Part shown: positions 1-8,535 of the stretch, in pieces
How positions within the stretch are numbered: position 1 is the first letter of the stretch
Layout: the number at the start of each line of letters is the position of its first letter
Source: Bryobacterales bacterium KBS 96
GTDB taxonomy: Bacteria > Acidobacteriota > Terriglobia > Bryobacterales > Bryobacteraceae
Assembly: GCA_000381625.1 (NCBI GenBank)
Contig: KB906767.1
Span: 1,404,629 to 1,468,628, forward strand
DNA length: 64,000 nt
Direction of reading: 5' to 3'
Notes under the pieces: model-generated
The model's database searches: none
Told to the model about the DNA's origin: nothing
Seen by the model: the letters and a program-made list of their open reading frames with translations, nothing else
Program-made: the position numbers and the translations under genes

Positions 1-2
1 CG

Positions 3-113
3 ATGAGAAAAGGGAGCACTAGTTTCACATCGATTCTCCTTGTTGTTGGCGGTTTCTTGCTCGCCTGTCTGGTATTTGCCTGCAGCGCCTGGCTTGTGAC
101 AGGATACGAATGA
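3..113 (+). CDS. Very small single-span membrane protein, uncertain
   Basis: A 36-codon open frame runs from an ATG two bases inside the window edge to TGA. It encodes one hydrophobic stretch (about residues 10-33) rich in Leu, Val, Ala and Cys, so it would be a single transmembrane peptide. It lies just upstream of the sigma-factor gene. The ATG may be internal to a longer gene cut by the window edge, so this could equally be the C-terminal membrane anchor of a larger protein. No family recognised. Confidence 0.3.
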   Translation: MRKGSTSFTSILLVVGGFLLACLVFACSAWLVTGYE

Positions 114-171
114 TCAATTTCTTGCGGGAAACCGGTCACAAACGCGGCTCGCGCGGCAAAGAGTTATAAGA

Positions 172-726
172 GTGAGCGAAGGAGATCAGGAGCTTCGCGC
201 CCTGATGATCCGTTACCAGGGCGGATCATTGGAAGCATTTCAGGAGATCTATATCCAGCTCGCACCGGGAGTGCGCCGGTACCTGAAGCATCTGGCAGGC
301 GGGTCCGAAATCGCGGATGATCTGCTTCAGGAAACCTTTCTTCAAATGCATCGGTCGAGAGCCGCATACAATCCGAAATATGCAGTGAAACCTTGGGTGT
401 TCGGTTTGGCGCGAAACGTTTTTCTGATGCATCGTCGTGCGGCCCGGCAATGGGCAAAGGTTCATGAGTCGCGCGAGGATTTGCCTGAATTCTCCGTGCT
501 TCCGGAAGCGGACAGGCTCGGCTCGAAGGACGAGATCCGCAGAGGCATTGCGCGTTTAGCCTCGGACCAAGCTGAAGCGCTGCTGTTGCACCACGAGTGG
601 GGGTTCAGTTTCGAGGAGATCGCAGGGATGCTGGGCATCAGTGCCGCAGCGGCTCGCGCGCGTGCCAGCCGGGGCATGGCAGACCTGCGCATGGCGCTGA
701 AAAGTATTCAAAGGGCTCGTGCATGA
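172..726 (+). CDS. ECF-type RNA polymerase sigma-70 factor
   Basis: A 184-residue sigma factor of the extracytoplasmic-function group. Region 2 is at about residues 15-90: the core-binding stretch with IADDLLQETFLQMHRS, then AVKPWVFGLARNVFLMHRR, which matches the -10 recognition segment. Region 4 is at about 125-178, with the helix-turn-helix FSFEEIAGMLGISAAAARARASRG. There is no region 1 or 3, as usual for ECF factors. The start is GTG. The stop overlaps the ATG of the next gene (ATGA), so the two are translationally coupled; that partner is a multi-span membrane protein of the NrsF/DUF1109 type, a known class of ECF anti-sigma factor. It therefore probably works as a membrane-controlled stress regulator; the signal is unknown. 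Confidence 0.93.
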   Translation: MSEGDQELRALMIRYQGGSLEAFQEIYIQLAPGVRRYLKHLAGGSEIADDLLQETFLQMHRSRAAYNPKYAVKPWVFGLARNVFLMHRRAARQWAKVHESREDLPEFSVLPEADRLGSKDEIRRGIARLASDQAEALLLHHEWGFSFEEIAGMLGISAAAARARASRGMADLRMALKSIQRARA

Positions 727-1445
727 TGGATCGTTCACCCAAATTACCGGAAGCCCTGATGCGGGCGATCGCCCAGGATCTCAGGCCCGTCAGACCATCG
801 CCGCAACCGCTCCAACTGGCTTTGCGAATGGTTCCTCTCGCCCTGCTGATTTCGTCGTTGATTCTACTCGCGATTGGCCCCCGTCACGACTTGAGCGTGT
901 TGGGACCGCCCTTGACATGGGGGGCGTCTTCCGCGCAGTTCGTGTTGGCGATCACTCTCGTATGGATTGCCGCGCACGAAAGCACACCGGCCGGTAGGCT
1001 CCCAAGACAGGTAATTTACTTCGCGGCAATCGCGGCATCTTTGGTTGTTGTGCTTGTCACGCTGCTCACCTTCTCGACAAGTCCCGCGCATGAACCGCTC
1101 CTGCGTGTCCCGCCACGGGTCAACGAAATGCTGCGTACCTCGCCATGGATCATGGGCTTCGCCTGTGGGATCGGGAGCACGTTAGCCGGGGGAATCCTGA
1201 TCCTGTTGTTCAGTCGCATCTTTCGAAACTCACTAGCAATCAGGCCAACTGTAGCCGGCGCCCTGTATGGCGCAGGCGCGGGCCTTGCGATCAATGCCGG
1301 TTGGCGCATTGCATGCCCGGTTTCGACCCCATGGCATGCGCTGGGAGCGCACGGAGCAGCGATCATCGCCACAGTGATTTTGGGAGCACTCATCGGGCGT
1401 TTTTCAGGAAGTCGCAGATCGCAGATTGGCGCCAGACGCGCCTGA
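723..1445 (+). CDS. NrsF/DUF1109-like membrane anti-sigma factor
   Basis: A 240-residue integral membrane protein with six predicted spans: about residues 29-48, 60-80, 95-115, 145-165, 177-197 and 208-228. A short basic cytoplasmic N-terminus (MMDRSPKLPEALMRAIAQDL) probably binds the sigma factor. The size, six-span topology and position directly after an ECF sigma gene with an ATGA overlap fit the NrsF/DUF1109 family, which sequesters ECF sigma factors at the membrane. The frame is open further upstream, but the ATG at the sigma stop codon is the sensible start. The assignment rests on topology and gene order more than on catalytic motifs. Confidence 0.8.
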   Translation: MMDRSPKLPEALMRAIAQDLRPVRPSPQPLQLALRMVPLALLISSLILLAIGPRHDLSVLGPPLTWGASSAQFVLAITLVWIAAHESTPAGRLPRQVIYFAAIAASLVVVLVTLLTFSTSPAHEPLLRVPPRVNEMLRTSPWIMGFACGIGSTLAGGILILLFSRIFRNSLAIRPTVAGALYGAGAGLAINAGWRIACPVSTPWHALGAHGAAIIATVILGALIGRFSGSRRSQIGARRA

Positions 1446-1480
1446 GCAATCACGTTTCCGGGCTTCTCCTGAGCAAAGCT

Positions 1481-2317
1481 TTACCTGGTTTCACCGGGGT
1501 GATATCCAGTTTCAGCAGTTGCCAAAGGAATGCTCTTCTCGGGCTTTTCCAGGAAGTGTTTAACGATTGGGACCACCCTCTCCGATTCCGAAAACAGGAC
1601 GAAGTGGCTGCCGGACGGAATCACGGCGAGTTCGGCGTTGGGGATGAGCTTGACGGTTTCAACCGTGTGCTCAAGGCGGACAAAATCGTGATCTCCGAGA
1701 ATTATGAGAATCGGCGCCTTGATTGAAGCCAACTCTTCGTTCGAAAATCCTTCCCACTGAATGCTTCCAAGCTTGTCAAAGATTTTGGGCCAGTAGTTTG
1801 GATCAGGAGCCACTTTCTCGTAGTTTTCTCTCTGAAATTGAATGTTCCTGGAACCGGCGGTAGGCGGGCGGTCAAAATGCGTTGTCTCGGAATTTAAGGC
1901 AATCTGCGGAGGGCCAAAGGTTGCTCCGTAGGTCACCACACGACGGACAAGCTCGGGGTAGCGAATTGCGATCATGGCCGCTGCATTGCCGCCGTAACTC
2001 TCGCCAAAGAAGTCGGCCTTTGAGATTCCAAGATATTTCAACAAACCGACCACGTCTTCGGCATATTGCTCGATGGAGAGCGGACGTTCCGGAATATCCA
2101 GCGTGCGACCATGCCCTTGGAGATCGACGGTAATGATCCTATGGCTTTGCATCAGCGCGGGGTACGAATTGAGTCCGGCGTATCCAAAGGCGGGAGGGAT
2201 ACAAACCAGCGGATCGCCAGTTCCCTGAATTTCGTAATACATCTTCAGGCCGTTAACAGGCGCGTATCCCTGGGCTGCGGTGGTTTTGATGTTGAGCCTG
2301 ATTTCGTGAGTCGCCAG
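1481..2317 (-). CDS. Alpha/beta hydrolase, probable CTG start
   Basis: An alpha/beta-hydrolase-fold enzyme. The nucleophile elbow is GESYGG (Ser in FFGESYGGNAA), the acid is the Asp in ILGDHDFV and the catalytic His is in PSGSHFVLF. The oxyanion region is near CIPPAFGYAG. The first ATG (2242) would cut off the conserved first strand: the frame upstream still encodes GYAPVNGLKMYYEIQGTG, typical of this family. No ATG, GTG or TTG lies between there and the previous stop, but a CTG at 2317 sits 8 bases after AAAGGA, so it is proposed as the start (278 aa). It is the last gene of an ArsR-SRPBCC-SRPBCC-hydrolase operon, 18 bases after the previous gene. Substrate unknown. If CTG is not used, the protein is 253 aa. 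Confidence 0.85.
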   Translation of the reverse strand: MATHEIRLNIKTTAAQGYAPVNGLKMYYEIQGTGDPLVCIPPAFGYAGLNSYPALMQSHRIITVDLQGHGRTLDIPERPLSIEQYAEDVVGLLKYLGISKADFFGESYGGNAAAMIAIRYPELVRRVVTYGATFGPPQIALNSETTHFDRPPTAGSRNIQFQRENYEKVAPDPNYWPKIFDKLGSIQWEGFSNEELASIKAPILIILGDHDFVRLEHTVETVKLIPNAELAVIPSGSHFVLFSESERVVPIVKHFLEKPEKSIPLATAETGYHPGETR

Positions 2318-2335
2318 ATTGTTGTTCCTTTCAGC

Positions 2336-2908
2336 TCACCGATTGCGAAATTCAGATTGCTGATACATCATGTTTTGCTTGCTCCAGTCAATCGGGCCAT
2401 CGGTGAATCGCTTCTCAAGCCTGCCCATCAGCTCGCTCCAGCCGCGTTGAAAGTGTGCATACGCCTGGTCCCATTCCGCTCCCTTCTTCCAGCCGAGATG
2501 AGTAATGGCCACATGAGTCCTGTACGAGTCAATCGGACGCATCTCAACAACAACCCACGTGCCGCCGTTTCGCACCTCGGGGAATTGCGGCGGAGCATTC
2601 CATTGGAATGAAATCATCTCCTCGGGCGCGTAGCTGAGGATCTTGAGTCCTTTTGTGCCAGATCGTTCATCATTCGGATCGAACTGGATTTCATAAGATC
2701 CGCCGATCGCAAGTTTGATATCGGCCTTTTGGGCGAAAAACTCCTCTGCGCCTTCGGACGTGGTGAATACGCGCCACACGTCGGACACCGGCGCGTTCAC
2801 GTCGCCTTCCACGCGAACCATTCGCCCGAGGCCGGGTAGCTTCTGCCCAGGCAAAGGAGATGCCAGAGCTACTACTACAAGAAAAGGGACAATATGCGCG
2901 AATCTCAT
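2336..2908 (-). CDS. Exported SRPBCC (AHSA1/START-like) protein
   Basis: A 190-residue protein of the SRPBCC superfamily, Aha1-like branch, which forms a hydrophobic-ligand cavity. After a hydrophobic leader (residues 1-21, MRFAHIVPFLVVVALASPLPG) the domain starts with VRVEGDVNAPVSDVWRVFTTSEGAEEFFA and continues through GGSYEIQFDPNDERSG and FQWNAPPQFPEVRNGGTWV to a C-terminal helix HFQRGWSELMGRLEKRF. The leader sets it apart from its neighbour and suggests a periplasmic location. It lies 9 bases after the preceding SRPBCC gene, in the operon headed by the ArsR-type regulator. Ligand unknown. Confidence 0.88.
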   Translation of the reverse strand: MRFAHIVPFLVVVALASPLPGQKLPGLGRMVRVEGDVNAPVSDVWRVFTTSEGAEEFFAQKADIKLAIGGSYEIQFDPNDERSGTKGLKILSYAPEEMISFQWNAPPQFPEVRNGGTWVVVEMRPIDSYRTHVAITHLGWKKGAEWDQAYAHFQRGWSELMGRLEKRFTDGPIDWSKQNMMYQQSEFRNR

Positions 2909-2917
2909 ACGTTCTCC

Positions 2918-3370
2918 TCACTGCTTCAAAACGATCTCCCCGGTTTCGAGTAAGGACTTCAGATTGGAGAGAATACGCGGCCAGCCGCCGGACACTGCCT
3001 GAATGAGCTTTGACTCCGTGCGATCCATGGTGTGTGTGATCGTGAGTTTGACGGCATCCGATACCGGCTCAACCTCGATCGTGCAACGCGCAAAGCCTTC
3101 AGCCTTCAATTCCGGCCTGAGTTCGTGGCGCCACTTAAGCACAATCCGCTGGGGCGGGTCGAATTCGACAATTTCTCCGGCGTCCGTAACGCGCCCATCG
3201 GGATAAAGCATTTTCCATGGCGCTCCCGGTTTCCATTCGGTCTCAAAGTGTACGCCGAACCAGTATTCCTTCATGAAATCCGGATCGATCAGCGCCGACC
3301 ACAACCGCTCCGGGGTTGTGCGAATGAACGTCACATACACAAAGGTGCTTTCGTCCTTTTTACTCTGCAT
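2918..3370 (-). CDS. SRPBCC (AHSA1-like) domain protein
   Basis: A 150-residue cytoplasmic SRPBCC protein of the Aha1/START-like group. Motifs: FVYVTFIRTTPERLWSALID at the N-terminus, FMKEYWFGVHFETEWKPGAPW, YPDGRVTDAGEIVEFDPPQRIVLKW, and a C-terminal helix ending GGWPRILSNLKSLLETGE. Members like this are almost always encoded next to ArsR-family regulators; here the start overlaps the ArsR gene by 11 bases, so the two are translationally coupled. Exact ligand or reaction unknown. Confidence 0.9.
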   Translation of the reverse strand: MQSKKDESTFVYVTFIRTTPERLWSALIDPDFMKEYWFGVHFETEWKPGAPWKMLYPDGRVTDAGEIVEFDPPQRIVLKWRHELRPELKAEGFARCTIEVEPVSDAVKLTITHTMDRTESKLIQAVSGGWPRILSNLKSLLETGEIVLKQ

Positions 3371-3689
3371 CTTGTTTTTCCAACCTCTTCTTGAGTTTTG
3401 AGAGCGCGCTCAGGCGCGGCCGTTCGAACTTGCTGATCCAGCGTTCCGCGATGTCGTTGATGGGCACGGGATTGATGAAATGACGTCTCTCGCGGCCCTG
3501 GCGCTTCCACGACACTAAATTTGCCCGTTTGAGAATCGCGAGGTGCTTAGCGACAGCTTGACGCGTCATATCGAGGCCCTCGCACAGCTCTCCGAGTGTT
3601 TGCCCATTTTTCTCGTGCAGGCGGTCAAGGAGTTTTCGACGGCTTCGATCCGCCAATGCCTTAAAAACGGCGTCATCTTGCATCTCCAA
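3360..3689 (-). CDS. ArsR-family winged-helix transcriptional regulator
   Basis: A winged-helix repressor of about 109 residues. The DNA-recognition region is LGELCEGLDMTRQAVAKHLAILKRANLVSWKRQGRERRHFINP, typical of the ArsR branch paired with SRPBCC proteins; no metal-binding ELCVCD motif is present, so it is probably not a metal sensor. It heads a four-gene operon. The start is ambiguous: TTG at 3689, or ATG at 3683, which has GGAG touching it. A very good sigma-70-type promoter with a palindrome in its spacer lies just upstream, which suggests autoregulation. Confidence 0.9.
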   Translation of the reverse strand: MEMQDDAVFKALADRSRRKLLDRLHEKNGQTLGELCEGLDMTRQAVAKHLAILKRANLVSWKRQGRERRHFINPVPINDIAERWISKFERPRLSALSKLKKRLEKQDAE

Positions 3690-3719
3690 TAGAGAACCAC
3701 GCAGTTACCTATAAGTCAA

Positions 3720-3749
3720 ATTATATGGAACCTTTTGGTTCCGTGTCAA
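3720..3749 (-). promoter_or_regulatory. Promoter with palindromic operator for the ArsR operon
   Basis: Read on the minus strand, a consensus TTGACA (3744-3749) and TATAAT (3720-3725) are separated by 18 bases. The spacer contains the palindrome GGAACC-AAAA-GGTTCC (3727-3742), placed where a bound repressor would block RNA polymerase. It lies 31 bases upstream of the ArsR gene and also just upstream of the divergent HxlR remnant, so either regulator could be the binder. Confidence 0.75.
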
Positions 3750-3844
3750 GTGATTTGTCGAAGGATGGCCTCTGTGTGTATGACTTTCCCGGAGAGAGTT
3801 TCCGACGACGGTACGTGGCGAACTCAAGCGACCATGGAAGGCAT

Positions 3845-4233
3845 ATGCCGGTTTCCCAAAAAAAGAGGTTTCGCCTTCCGATCGACTCGATGCTGTCGAT
3901 CATCGACGGGCGCTGGAAAGGCTCGATCTTATGGAGGCTGCTTAGCAGCCCGATGCGAACCAGCGAATTGAGGCGAAGCATATCAGAGATCACGGAGCGG
4001 ATGCTGATCCGCCATCTGCATGAAATGGTGGAAGACGGGATCCTTTTGAGGCACGACAAAAAACAGTACCGCCGCACGTCAGGTATTCGATCTCACCATA
4101 TGGCATGACGTTCGCGCCGGTGCTGGAGAAGATCTGTGAGTGGGGGCGGAAACACCAAGCCCGGGTCAAAACGAAGACGAGCAACAGGACACAGTTGCCT
4201 GTCCCACGCGGTTGGGGTTCGATATTGATTTGA
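3845..4233 (+). pseudogene. HxlR-family regulator, frameshifted
   Basis: The frame from ATG 3845 (further ATG at 3725) gives LPIDSMLSIIDGRWKGSILW, SSPMRTSELRRSISEITERMLIRHLHEMVEDGILLRHDKK, the winged helix of HxlR regulators. At about 4060-4072, near the run cgacaaaaaacag, the family sequence jumps to another frame: VPPHVRYSISPYGMTFAPVLEKICEWGRKHQ, ending at TGA 4231-4233. A single-base indel in the A-run therefore splits an otherwise well-conserved gene. It faces the ArsR operon across the palindromic promoter region. A sequencing or assembly error in the homopolymer is the main alternative. Confidence 0.8.
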
Positions 4234-4387
4234 ACGCCGAGCTTAGTTCACAATATCCTTATGCTTACCGGGGCATCCCGTCCGCGGAAATGGGCTCAGC
4301 CCACCGGCCATCTCTTTCCTCAAAGATTGAACCTCACTTCCTGCCCGACATGATGCGGACAACGGGCACATTACAGGAGGTAAGGTT

Positions 4388-5644
4388 ATGCCTACAGTAT
4401 CTCGGAGGTTGCCTGAGCGACCTCATCTCGAAGTCCCGAAGCGCGAGGCGCGCGAACTTCTCAACCAATGGCGGAATGGCAAACGGGAGGCGTTTGAACG
4501 AATACGCCGCCGGCATCCAAGATTCGCGAACGGCGACGACTCAGTCCTGGCTGCGGGTCCCTTTCGTCTCAGCGACGCTCAACTCGTCATCGCGCGCGAG
4601 TATGCTTTCGCCCACTGGGCCGAACTGAAGCAGCGGATAACCGCCAACTCATTGGCGAGGGCATTGGAAACGGCAATCCGCGCGAACGATCGGGACGCCG
4701 CCGTACGGTTGATTCAAATGCGCCCCGAACTGCTGCATCTCCCCGTCATCAGCGGAAACTGGGGACCACCGATGAGCCACGCGGCCAACCTCGGCCGGTT
4801 GGAAATCGTCCAGGCCATGGCGGCGCTGGGTGCGCGAGATTTCCAGCACGCCTTCGACCGCGCCTTGCTTCAGGGGCGGATCGAGTGCGCGCGCTGGCTC
4901 CATGGACATGGCGCTCGAGTCGCGCCGGGTCTAATCATGGGAGCATGTGAAACGCTGAATCCCGCCGGCGTCCGTCTTCTGGTCGAGTTGAATGCGCCGC
5001 TCACTGATGGGCGCGGCGATCGTCTCGCTCCACTAACGCTGGTGCTGGAAACCTACGCCAGGAATCCCCGGGGGAAGCACGAGATTCTCGAACTCTTCGC
5101 GCAATGCGGCTATGACCTGCCAGACACACCGATGATGGCGTTTCATCGCGGAGACGTTTCGCAATTGGAAAAACACCTTCGGCGCGACACGAAGTTGCTC
5201 GAGCGCAGGTTTACGCTGGGCGACGTTTATCCATCGGAGTGCGGCTGCGCGAACGATGGCCGGTCCGGCATGCACTGGACTCCGATTGACGGGTCCACAC
5301 TGCTCCACCTCGCGGTCGATTTCCGGGAGCGCGAGATCTTCGATTGGCTACTCGCGCGCGGCGCGGATGCCAATGCGCGTGCCGCACTCGATGGCGATGG
5401 CTTCGGCGGACACACGCCGCTGTTCAATGCGATCGTTTGTGGCCCATGGCCCGACATGGGGATGACCGGCACGCTGTTGCAGCGCGGCGCGAGGAGAGAT
5501 GCCCGGGCGAGTTTACGAAAGTTCCTCGACTGGATTGCGAATCCGCATTGGTATGAAGCTCGCGATGTGACCGCCGCCGAGTGGGGCCGCGGATTTCCGG
5601 AAGCAGGTTGGGTCAACACGGAGGCCCTGCGGCTTTTCGATTAG
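4388..5644 (+). CDS. Ankyrin-repeat protein
   Basis: A 418-residue protein with a strong ribosome site (ACAGGAGGTAAGGTT before the ATG). The N-terminal 80 residues are basic and helical (KREARELLNQWRNGKREAFERIRRRHP, then FAHWAELKQRI). From about residue 85 to 400 there are ankyrin-type helix pairs: PMSHAANLGRLEIVQAMAALGA, FDRALLQGRIECARWLHGHGA, STLLHLAVDFREREIFDWLLARGADANAR, TPLFNAIVCGPWPDMGMTGTLLQRGA. No signal peptide or membrane segment, so probably cytoplasmic. Ankyrin domains bind proteins; partner unknown. It has no clear operon partner. Confidence 0.85.
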   Translation: MPTVSRRLPERPHLEVPKREARELLNQWRNGKREAFERIRRRHPRFANGDDSVLAAGPFRLSDAQLVIAREYAFAHWAELKQRITANSLARALETAIRANDRDAAVRLIQMRPELLHLPVISGNWGPPMSHAANLGRLEIVQAMAALGARDFQHAFDRALLQGRIECARWLHGHGARVAPGLIMGACETLNPAGVRLLVELNAPLTDGRGDRLAPLTLVLETYARNPRGKHEILELFAQCGYDLPDTPMMAFHRGDVSQLEKHLRRDTKLLERRFTLGDVYPSECGCANDGRSGMHWTPIDGSTLLHLAVDFREREIFDWLLARGADANARAALDGDGFGGHTPLFNAIVCGPWPDMGMTGTLLQRGARRDARASLRKFLDWIANPHWYEARDVTAAEWGRGFPEAGWVNTEALRLFD

Positions 5645-5659
5645 TCAAGCTGTTCCTTA

Positions 5660-5992
<333 letters not shown>

Positions 5993-6122
5993 TAGGTCTC
6001 AAGTGTTTGCAGCGTTGCTCACGGTTGCGATAAATTGCTCGTTATCAATAGCCTTCGGCAGCACCATAGCGAGAGCGAAGTGCATGAACGCTCAGGATTG
6101 CGCATTGTTTTGAAGCAGAGTA

Positions 6123-6140
6123 CCCACAAAAGTCCCCACA
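6123..6140 (+). repeat. 18-bp repeat shared by both ends of the island
   Basis: CCCACAAAAGTCCCCACA, also present at 21843-21860, near the other attachment copy. In one frame both copies encode VPTKVPT inside otherwise different short open stretches (here VPTKVPTLVPPEAGW). I infer both come from the tail of related integrase genes, but an integrase arm-binding site is possible too. Confidence 0.5.
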
Positions 6141-6160
6141 TTGGTCCCGCCTGAAGCGGG

Positions 6161-6690
6161 GTGGCCCACCCCAAATCGAGCAGCCCCGACTACACGGCAA
6201 TCATCGACGCTGTCGCAAGACGAGAAAAAGCCCGATTTCTTTCGGATGGAATTACAGTGGCCAGCCAACTAGGGCTTACCGATGCAGTGCCGGCGAAGGT
6301 CACTGTTCACATTGATGCCCGGCTGCGCCCATTCACCTTGACAGACTCACAATCGACTTCAAACCGACCGCTCCGAGCCGCCTTTATTGGGCGGGCCGGC
6401 CGGCTATGCGCATCATTCAGGCGCTTCATTGGCTTCACGACATGCTTCCGGCAGACGACGATTCAATCCTCAAGCGGATCAGGAAAATTCTGGATGACCC
6501 AAAACAAGGAAAGGCGATTCAGGACGATCTTCGCAGCGGTCTCGATGCCTTACCAGTGTGGATGCGTGACCTGGTGACCAGACTTCTTCGCAGTGCGGAC
6601 CAATCGAATGCCGCCACTCGTAAAAACGTCTCCTCATCTACGTGTACGACGAGATCAGTCGCGGATGATCACTTAACCAGGCGGCCGTGA
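6161..6690 (+). pseudogene. DUF6088 / AbiEi-like antitoxin, truncated and frameshifted
   Basis: Remnant of a DUF6088 protein, the antitoxin-like partner of AbiEii nucleotidyltransferases (type IV toxin-antitoxin or abortive-infection system). Frame 1 gives SPDYTAIIDAVARREKARFL, then SDGITVASQLGLTDAVPAKV; at about 6340 one base is missing and the protein continues in another frame as DRLTIDFKPTAPSRLYWAG, RPAMRIIQALHWLHDMLP, KAIQDDLRSGLDALPVWMRD. The N-terminal DNA-binding half is absent, cut by the island edge. The next gene is the matching toxin remnant. Confidence 0.72.
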
Positions 6691-7194
6691 TGAATCCCGG
6701 TTTCTCTGAGTTTCTTAGAGCTGCACCGCGGGACCGCCGTGACGTGTTCCTCGGCGCTGCAACTCGACTCGGAGCCCCGGCACAGAACGTCGAAACAAGA
6801 CTTCTGGGTCACTTGGACGCTCAATGCACTTTTCAATGGCCTCCCCGCTGGCCATCCGCGTTTTCTCTTCAAGGGAGGAACCTCATTGTCGAAAGCCTAT
6901 GGGTTGATCTCTCGGTTTTCTGAAGACATCGATATTACTGTCTTTATTACTGTCTTTCGCGAGGACATCGGACAAGCAGCTTCCGTAAAGGAACTCGAAT
7001 CTCTGAGCCGAAAGAAGCGCCAAGCAAGACTGGATGCAATTAAGGATACTCGCCGCCGGTATATCCAGAACACGCTGGCGCAGCAATTTGAGGAGCTTGT
7101 TCAAAGTACGCTCGGCGAATTGAACATCGAGATGAACGATCCTAGCGTGGTCGTTGACCCTGCGGGAACAACGATCTCGCCATCCCGTTCGTAG
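6690..7194 (+). pseudogene. AbiEii-like nucleotidyltransferase toxin, degraded
   Basis: The diagnostic AbiEii motif is present: FLFKGGTSLSKAYGLISRFSEDIDIT, i.e. the nucleotidyltransferase GG-T/S-x-K core plus the catalytic D-x-D. The N-terminus (MNPGFSEFLRAAPRDRRDVF) is in a different frame, so one base has been gained near 6793. A 12-bp tandem duplication (6934-6957, attactgtcttt twice) inserts ITVF right after the catalytic DID. The C-terminal half ends abruptly after NIEMNDPSVVVDP. With three independent lesions the toxin is surely dead. It follows the DUF6088 remnant, as in intact AbiE operons. Confidence 0.75.
6934..6957 (+). repeat. 12-bp tandem duplication inside the AbiEii remnant
   Basis: Two perfect adjacent copies of ATTACTGTCTTT. 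It keeps the frame and adds four residues beside the catalytic Asp pair, so it looks like a replication-slippage event. Confidence 0.9.
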
Positions 7195-7305
7195 TTGTAT
7201 TCGATGGCCGCTACGACGGGCGCTTTGACCGCCGTGCTGGCAGCCCGTAGGGTCAAAAAACTCGTAAGGGGTTCAGAACTGCTGATTTGAGAAGATGCAA
7301 CGTGG

Positions 7306-8375
7306 ATGAAGGGTCGTCAATGGGCACGGGTTCTGGCGTACGTGAGTGGGCTGGTCAATCAGGAGTTGCTTCTGCAGGTCGAGTATCTTGCCGCCGAGAA
7401 TCGAATCCTTAGGGCACATTTGCCAGATCGCCTACGGCTGACCAACGAGGAGCGCTCCACGCTCGCGGAAATCGCCAGACGTCTCGGCCGAAAAGGTCTC
7501 GAGAAAGTTGCCGCTGTCGCCCGACCGGATACGATTCTGGGCTGGTTCAGGAAGCTCATCGCTCAGAAGTTTGATGGCTCGAAGTATCTCCTATCCAGGC
7601 AAGCCGGCTACGAGTCCTGAACTTGTCGGCCTGATCGTTCGCCTTGCCCGGGAGAACTCCAGCTGGGGATACGATCGCATCGCTGGTGCGTTGAGCAATC
7701 TCGGCCACAAAGTCTCAGATCGATCTGTCGGCAGCGTTCTTCGCCGGCACGGCATCGCCCCGGCTCCCAAGCGTACCAAACCACCGCATGGAAGGACTTC
7801 ATCGCCGCGCACATGGCTGTGATTGCAGGCATGGACTTCTTTACGGTTGAGATCCTCGCCTGGCGAGGGCTGATCACCTATTACGTTTTGTTCCTCATCC
7901 AACTGGAGACAAGAAGAGTCATGCTTGCCGGCGTTACTCGACACCCTACAGAAGAATGGATGGAACAAGTTGGGCGCAACCTGACGGATTCCGAATCCGA
8001 CACACTCGGTCACCAACGGTTTCTCCTGCATGATCGTGATGCGAAGTTCTGCTCGGGCTTCAGATCCATCTTGCTCAACTCAGGGTTGCAGCCACTCACA
8101 CTTCCGGCCCGTCCCCGAATCTGAATGCGTTTGCCGAAAGATGGGTTCGATCCGTGAAACAGGGGTGCCTGTCGAAGCTGATCTTATTCAGCGAGGCATG
8201 CCTGAAGAAAGTTCTAGCTGACTATCTTGCGCATTATCACGCTGAACGAAATCATCAGGGCAAGCGCAACCTCCTCCTCTTCCCTGTCCCGGCTGATGCA
8301 GGTCCACGCGGTTCACCGGTTGTTCGCAAGCAGCGTCTCGGCGGCTTGCTCAAGTACTACACAAGGGCTGCATGA
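7306..8375 (+). pseudogene. Integrase-core (DDE) IS transposase, multiply frameshifted
   Basis: A transposase of the integrase catalytic-core type (about 350 aa when intact) is spread over several frames. Pieces in order: MKGRQWARVLAYVSGLVNQE with ENRILRAHLPDRLRLTNEER (7306-7617); SPELVGLIVRLARENSSWGYDRIAG (to about 7800); AGMDFFTVEILAWRGLITYY and FLLHDRDAKFCSGF (7813-8120), which carry the first and second Asp; then the Glu-containing region and ADYLAHYHAERNHQGK at the C-terminus (8154-8375). At least three frame changes make it inactive. It separates the AbiE wreck from a PQQ-enzyme fragment. Confidence 0.8.
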
Positions 8376-8535
8376 TTTCTTTGACCAAACGGGCACAACC
8401 GGCGACATATTATGGTGCTTCCAGACAAACCAAAGCTGGAGAGCCTCGCCCATGAGCTACGAATTTGATGGGCAGCAATACATCGCGGTGACAGCCGGCG
8501 CAAACATCATGTCGTTCGGTCTGGCGCCTCAGTAA
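8376..8535 (+). pseudogene. C-terminal fragment of a PQQ-dependent dehydrogenase
   Basis: The last 50 or so residues of a quinoprotein beta-propeller remain: TGDILWCFQTNQSWRASPM followed by SYEFDGQQYIAVTAGANIMSF and a stop. This matches the final tryptophan-docking blade of PQQ alcohol dehydrogenases (usual length 550-700). Everything upstream has been replaced by the transposase remnant, so this is debris. Confidence 0.7.
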
